This document shows positions 38,492 through 45,691 of a stretch of 45,691 nt of DNA, piece after piece (position 1 is the stretch's first letter; every line of letters begins with the position of its first letter). This DNA comes from Multifurca ochricompacta (lineage: Eukaryota > Basidiomycota > Agaricomycetes > Russulales > Russulaceae). The translations under genes were made by a program, and so were the position numbers. The stretch is from NCBI GenBank assembly GCA_022496185.1, contig WTXG01000276.1:1-45691 (forward strand). Reading direction: 5' to 3'. Below the pieces are notes generated by a model, which made no database searches, was not told the DNA's origin, and saw only the letters and a program-made list of their open reading frames with translations.

Positions 38492-41400
38492 TTAACTGTC
38501 TTTGGGCGCTTCTGGATGGCGAGCATGGAACTCCGAGATAAGGACTGGAGCAAAGATATTTCCGGCCGGCTCCCACGAGTTGTCGGAGTCTGGGAACCCT
38601 TTCCACTTAATGAGGTAATGCAGCTTGCGCCCTCGGCCTTTATGTAACGAGTCTAGAATCCGTTCCACTTCCCACTCTGCTTCTCCATCGATAAGGTCAG
38701 GGGGAGGTCTTGGGAAGTTCTCCCCATGAAGGGTCGTTTCCTTGTAAGGCGTCAGAAGTCTGGCATGGAAGACCGGATGGATTCTCCATGTGGGTGGGAG
38801 CCTGAGTTCGTATGACACATCTGACAGCTTCCTCGTTATCTCGAATGGTCCGTGACGTCGGGGCGCTAGCTTGGCAGTTGGGTGTGACGTATGAATGTTC
38901 TTCCCTTCCAGCCAGACAAGATCATGGGTCTGATAAGGTGTGAATTTCGATGGTCTGTCTGATAGGACCTTTTGTGCCTTCAGCAGGTTCTCATTGGCCG
39001 ATTTCCGGATCTCTTCCCATTGGCCGATACGCTGCGAAGCTGTGGGCACGTTCGTGGACTTCCTGGTCCAGGTAGTTCGTGGCGTCCATCCCATGATAAG
39101 TGAAAATGGGGGGGTCTTAGTGGTGCCATTGGGCCAGGAGTTATGTGCAAATCAGCCGTCGCTAGCCAATCAGCCCAGTCATCCTGTCGTCCATTGCACC
39201 AGAACCGAAGATATTGCTCAAGCCACTGGTTTGTCCTTTCTGATTGTCCATCTGTCTGTGGGTGATAGGCTGTCGAGATGTTCTGGTTATGTCTAGAACT
39301 TTGCAGAGTGCTTGGCAAACGCGGAGGTGAAACGCGGGTCGCGGTCTGAAATGATCTTTTCAGGGAGGCCATAATGTCTGTAGACGTGATCAAGGTAGAG
39401 TTTGGCCACTCCTCTGCTGTAATGGATTCGTTGCAAGGTATAAATAACGCTGCCTTTGAACAGTCATGATCTGTGATGGTCAAGATAGAGTCAAAGCCTC
39501 GGGACGTGGGGAGTTTACGATGAAGTCCATGGCAATGGTTTGGAATGGTTGTGAGGTCGTGGGTGTGATTGGGAATGGTGCCGGTGGATGCGGGTGCGTG
39601 TTTACTTTGTTGGCTTGGCACTCTGCACATCCTTTCACGTAGTCTTCACGTCCTTCTTCATGTTCGGCCACCAGTAGTCTCGCTTGGCCAAGGCGTATGT
39701 ATTGGCAATGCCGGGTGTCCAGCAGAAGGGAGGTCGTGGTGAAAATGGATCACCCCCCTTTAATGTTGTCGCCACCGGTGACAACGAGACGATCCCCGTC
39801 TTTCCACCACAAGCCGTCGATTTGCTTCAGGTTGTGGGCCTCTACCCAAGATTGGCATAACTGCTGATTCATGTTCTGTGACACTTGTGCCCATAGGTCC
39901 ATGTCATGGAGGCTTACGACCGCTTGCTTTGCGAAAACCTCTTCTGGGAGTACCGTGATATCGCTATTGTCCTCTTCTCCACTACTAAAATCGGGTCGTC
40001 TTGACAGGGCATCTGCGCGTGCATTGCGACTTCCTGCATATGTTTCAACACGAAGTTGTATTCCTCTAGCTCTAGGACTTCGCGGGCAACCCTTCGGCTG
40101 ATTTTATGGGGTTCCTTCCAATAGAGTAGGTTGGAGTGGTCGGTATGAATGATGGTTTTGTGAGGCGTTCCTGCTAGGTACGGTCGCCAATGTCGTAGCG
40201 CTTTATAATAGCAAGCAGCTCTCTATCCCAGATATCATAATTTCGTTCTGCTGGTGAGAATGTCTCCGAATAGAAGGCGACTGGGTGGAGTAGTCCCGCC
40301 ACATCCCTCTGATTCAGTACAGCGCCATTGGCAAAGCGGGATGCGTCGACTTCGAGTTCAAAGGGTTTCTTCAGATCTGGCTGTAGAAGGACTGGTTCTG
40401 AGCCAACAATGTCGCGGATCTGTTCAAAGGCTCGCTGTTGCTCCTCCGCCCAGTGCCAAGGCACGTCCTTCTTTAACAATCCATTTAGTGGTTGGGCGAT
40501 CCCTGAAAATCCTTTGACAAATCGTCGATAGAAGTTGCAAAACCCAATGAAGGATCGCACATCCTTGACACACGTGGGTGTAGGCCATTCCCGGATTCCC
40601 TGTACTTTTATCGGGTCCATTCGTACGTGTCCTCCTTCTAGGATGACTCCCAGATACTCAACACTCCGTTGTTCGAAGGAGCACTTGGCTGGTTTGAGGT
40701 ACAGGTCATGTTCACGCAGGATATCTAGTACTTGGTGTACTCGTTCTCGATGATGGGTCAGGTCGTCTGCGTAGCCACTAGTATGTCATCCATGTATACC
40801 ACCACTTCACCAGTAAGGATGAGGTCACGGAAGATGTGGTTCATCATAGACTGAAAGGTGGCAGGCGAGTTGGTAAGACCAAAAAACATGACGTTCGGCT
40901 TGTAGAGCCCTTGGTTGGTCTTAAACGCTGCCTTACACTGGTCTCCCTCTTTGATCCGAATATTGTTGTAACCCCAACGGACGTCCATTTTGGAGAATAA
41001 GGACTTGTCCCTCATAGTGTCGATGAGTTCTGATATGAGTGGCAGTGGGTAAGCGTTTTTCACAGTATGGGCATTTATCCGTCGGTAGTCTTGTACAGGT
41101 CGAAGTTTGCCGTCCTTCTTTTTGATGAAGAAAAATGGCGACGCATATGGTGATTTCGACGGACGAATGTACCCCTTGGCAAGATGTTCCTCGAGGAATG
41201 TCGTGAGCGCTGCTTGTTCTGCCTGGGACAGTGGGTAGATTTTACAGTCAATCGCTGCTGGGGTATCAGGTGTGAAATCAATGGCATGGTCCCATGGCCG
41301 CGCCGGGGGAAAGCGTTGCGATTCCTCCTCCGAGAACACCTTCCAATGCCGGTGGTATTCTTTGGGCACTACCTCATCGAAGGTTCTTTCAGTATGTCCT

Positions 41401-42029
41401 TCCACTGCTTTCTGCGCTAGTTCTGATGCTTTGGTAACGAAGCAACAGCCTGGATCCTCCTCTATCCTTCGCACTGCCGAGTGTCGAGCTGCATAATCAT
41501 ACCCCATTGACGTGATGAGGACAGGGTAGGAATCTTTGTCCATGGTCGCATCACTCCAGTTGATTTTGGGTTCGAATGCGGCAAGCCAGGGGTATCCCAA
41601 AACTAAATCTTCTTCACCGAGGTTGGTGACTAGGAACCGTATGACTTTCGTCCTTTCCCCTACTTGGACACTAAGGTCGGTGTAGTGTGTGATTTTTCCC
41701 GCTTGGTTGGCAGTTCCATCAATATTCCAGATATTCTTTTCCTGAGGGAGTGCCAGCATCCCTAATCCCATGGTCCTTGCCATTCGCGGGCTGATGAAGT
41801 TATCGGTGGCTCCTGAGTCGATCAGGATGTCACGATCGGCCGTCCTCTGTGTAGTCTCGAAATGTACTGGTATTTTCAACGATTTGAAGCGACTAGTATA
41901 CACAGAGGTTACATGTAGTGCTCGTGCCCAGGCCGATGGGTTTGAGCCAATCAAAAATCCTTCTTTGCAAATGCCTTTTCTACGAGAATGGCTCGCACTT
42001 CCTCGCTTTCCTTCATCATGTTGGCCCAT
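38492..42029 (-). pseudogene. gypsy G2 pol, several frameshifts
   Basis: 42029-40758 is open for 423 codons: protease LIDSGATDNFI, then RT to YMDDILVATQ, where a one-base loss shifts the frame. 40620-40174 carries ELEVDASRFANGAVL (RNase H) to a second one-base loss. Integrase is spread over 39671-38980 with further indels (zinc-domain [23 protein letters not shown]). 39094-38492 has the end of integrase and an intact chromodomain (YLIKWKGF). It overlaps the gag end by 79 nt in the -1 frame, so a -1 frameshift presumably made Gag-Pol in the ancestor. I see no perfect slippery heptamer; the nearest is the T run at ~41953-41958. Confidence 0.9.
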
Positions 42030-43465
42030 ATTTCTTGCGCTTTCTCCTCCTTCGTCGTCGTTTTCTTATTGACAGTTGGTGGGTTGTTGCGGACAGGTGT
42101 AACAATTGCTTCTGCCGCGCGTACTCCCTTCTTCGGGCATTCCCTCGACATGTGCCCTTGTGCTTTGCAGTGAAAGCACCGCCCTTCCTTCATCAACGTC
42201 TGTCTTTCATCTTCTGTAAGGGCGACCCGTGCTCTGGTTCTGTCAGCAGAGGTATCCATTGCGTTCGGATCCCTCTGACCAGTATGTGTGGGCTTAATCC
42301 CAAAGGCGGCCTTCCATTGGTCGCGGGTCTTTCCCTTCCTTGTATCAACTCCAAAGCGTGTCTGGAAGTCGAGATAATCTTGCTGCTGTCGTCGGGCAGC
42401 GTCAACCCATGTATCCCAGTCATTGGGATGGTGGAACTGGATAATGTTCTTTACCAGAGGGTTGGGCAGCCCCTGGGAGAAGAGGTCCAGTGTTGCCTCT
42501 TCGTCTGTATCATAACCGGCCCTGTTGGCCAAACTTCTGAACTTTGCTACATAGGCGTCCAGCTCTCCCTTCTCCATTTTCAGAGCTTTTAACTCTCGGG
42601 CTGCCTTCTGCTTGGCCTGCCCGTCCGTGAACGCGTCTTTGAACCTCTGGGCGATAGTTTCCCAGAGGCCTTCGCTAGTGGTACGACGACCACTCTCAAT
42701 CTGTTCGTTCAGCCATTCCAGCTGTTCCATCGTCCAGTCGTCTACTGCCTCTCCTCGAATTAATGACAGAAAGAGGTTGGCGCGCTGGAAGGGGTTGATG
42801 ATTTGGGGGACATCGTGATTAAAGTTTTTGAAAGTGGTGAACTCTAACATAAACTTTTTGCTTTGTGATCGGTCCCCTGTGAATGTCTGTGGTAGTACAC
42901 CTGATAGACGTCCTGACGGTGGGGGAATGTTCGGGGGCAGCATGGCTGGGGGCGGTGGCGGGGGGGGAGCTGGGTCTGGGAGCTGGGCAGCAATGGTGGA
43001 CATTCTTTGGTGAAACGGGGTGACAGTGTCGGTAGACTGTATGGAGATCTGGGGAGTTGTCAAAGCAGGGGCTCTGGACGTGGCAACTCCGGGTGCAACT
43101 GGGGTGGTAGTCGACGCTAATACCAGTGCTTCTTCACTATGTTCTTCTACGTACTCTTCTGGTTCAGAGTCCGTGATGATGGCCGGGGGATTTTCTCTCC
43201 ACGGTCCTAGTCCAAATTCAGGTGGGGCGGGTCCTGTAGTAACCCAAGAGTGTCGGCTATCCGAGTATCGGATACGATACCAAACTCTCTTTTCGTCATC
43301 GTATTCTACCGGTTGGTATCTTCCGTCATGATAGACGTAGTATCCAAACTCGGACTCAAAATCTTTCCAGGTGGCAGAGCCAAGTACTTGCTGTGAAAGA
43401 TTATGCTCGTCTCTGCGTTCGATGAGTTCTTCTCGAAAGAGGGTCTGACTGCGGCTGGAAGCCAC
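41951..43465 (-). CDS. gypsy G2 Gag (504 aa), no AUG at the conserved start
   Basis: Open frame encoding the retrotransposon capsid. Parts in order: a conserved N terminus (ASSRSQTLFREELIERRDE), an acidic and Pro-rich linker (~100-180) with a poly-Pro run, the gag core (NLFLSLIRGEAVDDW, EKGELDAYVAKF), and a CCHC knuckle CFHCKAQGHMSREC near 438. It ends AFAKKDF at 41951. 43465 is GTG, not ATG. No AUG occurs between the predicted RNA start and this point, and the first in-frame Met is ~150 codons in. The N terminus is nevertheless conserved with G3, so non-AUG initiation or an unseen leader intron is needed. It is the only intact gag of the family here. Confidence 0.9.
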   Translation of the reverse strand: MASSRSQTLFREELIERRDEHNLSQQVLGSATWKDFESEFGYYVYHDGRYQPVEYDDEKRVWYRIRYSDSRHSWVTTGPAPPEFGLGPWRENPPAIITDSEPEEYVEEHSEEALVLASTTTPVAPGVATSRAPALTTPQISIQSTDTVTPFHQRMSTIAAQLPDPAPPPPPPPAMLPPNIPPPSGRLSGVLPQTFTGDRSQSKKFMLEFTTFKNFNHDVPQIINPFQRANLFLSLIRGEAVDDWTMEQLEWLNEQIESGRRTTSEGLWETIAQRFKDAFTDGQAKQKAARELKALKMEKGELDAYVAKFRSLANRAGYDTDEEATLDLFSQGLPNPLVKNIIQFHHPNDWDTWVDAARRQQQDYLDFQTRFGVDTRKGKTRDQWKAAFGIKPTHTGQRDPNAMDTSADRTRARVALTEDERQTLMKEGRCFHCKAQGHMSRECPKKGVRAAEAIVTPVRNNPPTVNKKTTTKEEKAQEIWANMMKESEEVRAILVEKAFAKKDF

Positions 43466-43471
43466 GATGAG

Positions 43472-43482
43472 AGACTCGACTT
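43472..43482 (-). other. Self-primer binding site of gypsy G2
   Basis: Reverse strand AAGTCGAGTCT, two bases after the LTR end. It is the perfect reverse complement of the predicted RNA 5' end AGACTCGACTT in the LTR (reverse, 43718-43708), 34 nt after the first T of TATATAA (43752-43746). Confidence 0.75.
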
Positions 43483-43484
43483 GA

Positions 43485-44071
43485 TGTTACGTCCGGTGCG
43501 GGACGTTCCACACGACTTGTGTGACAGCTCGATCTATGGATTTACGTAGGAAGTCAATGGGACTTCCTGGAGTTCGGGTGAGGTGAGTCAGAGTCCAAAG
43601 GGCTGCCCCTTGAGACAATGTTGAGCGGAAAGTACCAAAAGTACTTGAGACAAACGAGTCAGAGTTCCAAAGGGGATGTCCGGAAGACAAGCACCGATGT
43701 ATTCAATAAGTCGAGTCTGAGGTCTACAAGGTAGATACAGCGGACTTATATACATAAGTAAACAGGCGTCTATGCGATAAGGGACTAGGATCAGGTGGGC
43801 CCAAATATACGGAAGCGGAGGGCGTAAAGCCTAGCTTCTGATAGGGTATTAAGTAAGTGTCCGGTCATAAAGATAAGGAGATAGCGAGATAAGAGAGCAA
43901 ACATAAGTATACAGTCGGTCAACAGATACAAAACGAGTCACGGGGAGGGAAGCAAGGCACGTGAGGGATCCCAGGATGGGGACGTGATCTGGAAGTGTAA
44001 AGTAGGCGGTAAAGAGGGGTCGTCGTTGGGGAGGGTGAAGAAGACAGGGAGAGAGGGTAGAAATTGTAACA
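43485..44071 (-). repeat. 5' LTR of gypsy G2 (587 bp)
   Basis: Reverse strand TGTTACAATT...CGTAACA. Its outer 7 bp (TGTAACA on +, 44065-44071) are also the start of the G3 LTR. Confidence 0.95.
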
Positions 44072-44642
44072 CTCTTCCCGTCTTTTTCTTCCTACCCAAC
44101 GACAACCCCTCTTTGCCGCCTACCCTACATTACCAGATCACGTCTCCATCGTGGGATCCGTCACGTGCTTTACTTCCTTCCCGTGATTGACTTTGTCTCT
44201 GTTTGTCTCGCTTTGTCTATGATTGACTCCTTTTTCCCTTATCTCTTATCCCTTATCGTACGACCGGACACTTACTTAGTTCCCTATCAGAAGCTAGGCT
44301 TTATGCCCTTTGCTTTTGTATATTTGGGCCCACATGACTCCGTTCTCTTATCTCGTAGACGCCCATTCGATTACGTATATAAGTCCACTGTATCTACAAT
44401 GTAGACCTCAGACTCGACTTATTGAATACATCGGTGTTCGTCTTCTGGACTTCCCCTTGAAACCTCTGACTTGATCGTCTCAGTGCTTTGGGCACTTTCC
44501 ACTTAACATTGCCACTCGGGAACAGCCCCGTTGGCTTTGACTCACCCACTTACACTCCAAGAGGCCTTATTGGTCTCTTATCTGAACATACGAACAAAGC
44601 TGTTGCACAAGTCGTGCAGAACGTCTCACACCGGACGTAACA
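44065..44642 (+). repeat. 5' LTR of gypsy G3 (578 bp)
   Basis: TGTAACACTC...CGTAACA. It contains TATATAA 44376-44382 and AGACTCGACTT 44410-44420, 34 nt from the first T. Its first 7 bp are shared with the end of the G2 LTR. Confidence 0.92.
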
Positions 44643-44644
44643 TC

Positions 44645-44655
44645 AAGTCGAGTCT
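44645..44655 (+). other. Self-primer binding site of gypsy G3
   Basis: AAGTCGAGTCT, two bases after the LTR; an 11-of-11 reverse complement of 44410-44420, the predicted RNA 5' end. This is the arrangement of Tf1/sushi-type self-priming. Confidence 0.78.
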
Positions 44656-44661
44656 CTCACA

Positions 44662-45691
44662 GTGGCTTCCAGCCGCAGTCAGACCCTCTTCCGGGAAGAA
44701 CTCATCGAACGCAGAGACGAGAATAATCTTTCACAGCAAGTACTTGGCTCTGCCGCCTGGAAAGATTTCGAATCCAAGTTTGGATACTACGTCTATCATG
44801 ACGGAAGATACCAACCGGTAGAATACGACGAAGAGAAGAGAGTTTGGTATTGTATCCGATACTCGGACAGTTGAAACTCTTGGGTTACAACCAGACCTGC
44901 CCCACCTGAATTTGGATTAGGCCCGTGGAGAGAAAATCCCCCGGCCATTGTCACGGACTCCGAACCAGAGGAGTACGTAGAAGAACATAGCGAAGAAGCA
45001 CTGGTATTAGCATCATCTACAGCCCCAGTTGCACCCGAAGTTGTCACGTTCAGAGCCCCTGCTTTGACAACTCCCCAGATTTCTATACAATCCACCGACA
45101 CTGTCACCCTGTTTTACCAGAACATGTCCACCATTGCCGCCCAACTTCCAGACCCCGCCCCACCAGCCCCAGTGGCGGCACCACCAAATATTCCTCCCCC
45201 GTCCGGACGATTATCAGGAGTGCTTCCCCAAACATTCACTGGGGACCGCTCACAAAGCAAAAAATTCATGTTGGAGTTCACAACCTTTAAAAACTTCAAC
45301 CATGACGTCCCGCAGATTGTCAACCCTTTTCAACGAGCCAATCTGTTCCTTTCCCTGATTCGGGGGGATGCGGTTGACGACTGGACCATGGAACAGCTGG
45401 AATGGCTGAATGAACAAGTCGAAAGTGGGCGTCGTACCACTAGTGAAGGTCTTTGGGAGACCATCGCTGAGCGGTTTAAGGATGCCTTCACGGATGGGCA
45501 GGCCAAGCAGAAGGCAGCCCGGGAGCTAAAGTCCCTCAGAATGGAGAAGGGAGAACTTGACGCGTACGTCGCCAAGTTCAGAAGTCTAGCCAACAGAGCC
45601 GGCTATGACACAGACGAAGAGGCAACGTTAGACCTCTTCTCACAAGGATTACCCAACCCCCTTGTCAAAAATATTATTCAGTTTCATCACC
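44662..45691 (+). pseudogene. gypsy G3 gag, one nonsense codon, runs off window
   Basis: Same frame as the intact G2 gag, starting at GTG 44662 (ASSRSQTLFREELIERRDE). TGA at 44872-44874 interrupts after RYSDS; G2 has CGA (Arg) at this codon. I read every codon after it to 45691 and the frame stays open, including VDDWTMEQLEWLNEQ, the EKGELDAYVAKF core motif and LPNPLVKNII at the edge. The CCHC knuckle would lie beyond the window. As in G2 there is no AUG at the conserved start. A single CpG-type transition inactivates an otherwise good gag. Confidence 0.88.

Larger units (their letters stand above)
36603..44071 (-). mobile_element. Ty3/gypsy chromovirus G2, full length (7469 bp, antisense)
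   Basis: LTRs at 36603-37187 (3') and 43485-44071 (5') differ at several positions by eye. On the reverse strand: LTR, self-primer site, gag, pol, ORF3, polypurine tract, LTR. The flanks GTACC and CTCTT do not match: the right end is fused to the LTR of G3. Gag is intact; pol and ORF3 carry several indels. Confidence 0.95.
44065..45691 (+). mobile_element. Ty3/gypsy chromovirus G3, 5' part
   Basis: 5' LTR, self-primer site and most of gag; the element runs out of the window. It lies head to head with G2. Compared with G2 it is an independent copy, with many substitutions in LTR and gag. Confidence 0.93.

Noticed and set aside
42612..43331. Open frames on the + strand opposite G2 gag
   Set aside because: They mirror gag codons; their Gly/Val-rich composition is the complement of gag's Pro-rich linker.

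Overview
The window looks like a repeat-only block from a filamentous fungal genome, most likely an Agaricomycete (basidiomycete). The reasons are chromodomain-bearing Ty3/gypsy elements (chromoviruses), several Ty1/copia families, a Tc1-type DNA transposon and short GT-AG introns of 50-55 nt. I see no host gene, no rRNA and no complete tRNA gene. Species cannot be named from the sequence alone.

Layout. 1-6095: 3' part of Ty3/gypsy element G1 (+): decayed gag, a pol frame open from the protease motif to its stop, an extra third ORF, and a 3' LTR. G1 sits inside copia element A, whose RT/RNase H end and 3' LTR follow (6096-8480). 8481-12900: old repeats, namely a (TACCCA)n-containing family, two tRNA-like sequences in opposite orientation, a gypsy gag relic and a 56-bp tandem array. 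12915-14707: decayed antisense copia E. 15129-17301: copia-family LTRs b, c and d. LTR d is the 5' LTR of copia B (16805-23803), whose pol is split by solo LTR e. 23804-26960: more of the (TACCCA)n family, split by a near-perfect palindrome of a Tc1-like transposon that itself carries solo LTR g. 26960-31853: nearly intact antisense copia D with a CCAGA target duplication. 32082-33389: two solo gypsy LTRs. 33488-35786: copia 3, internally deleted but with perfect ends (TGGCC duplication). 35981-36482: copia LTR h. 36603-44071: antisense gypsy G2, all ORFs represented. 44065-45691: gypsy G3 (+), joined head to head with G2 and cut by the window end.

How the parts work. The gypsy elements carry gag, pol (protease, RT, RNase H, integrase, chromodomain) and an unusual post-pol ORF with tandem zinc knuckles. 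Their LTRs have a TATATAA box exactly 34 nt upstream of an 11-nt sequence that is the perfect reverse complement of the primer-binding site two bases after the LTR, as in Tf1-type self-priming. The copia families instead have primer-binding sites matching the anticodon arm of methionine tRNAs.

The most striking structure is in the copia LTRs. Each complete LTR of the A/B family, and independently the LTRs of unrelated copia D, holds a leader segment twice: first as exon1 - GT...AG intron - exon2, then 16-19 bp later as exon1 joined precisely to exon2 with the intron gone. The exon sequences differ between LTRs, yet the two copies inside one LTR agree (one mismatch in LTR h, two in the right LTR of copia D). 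This suggests that the intronless copy is rewritten from spliced RNA at each round of reverse transcription, which would let an LTR keep an intron through retrotransposition.
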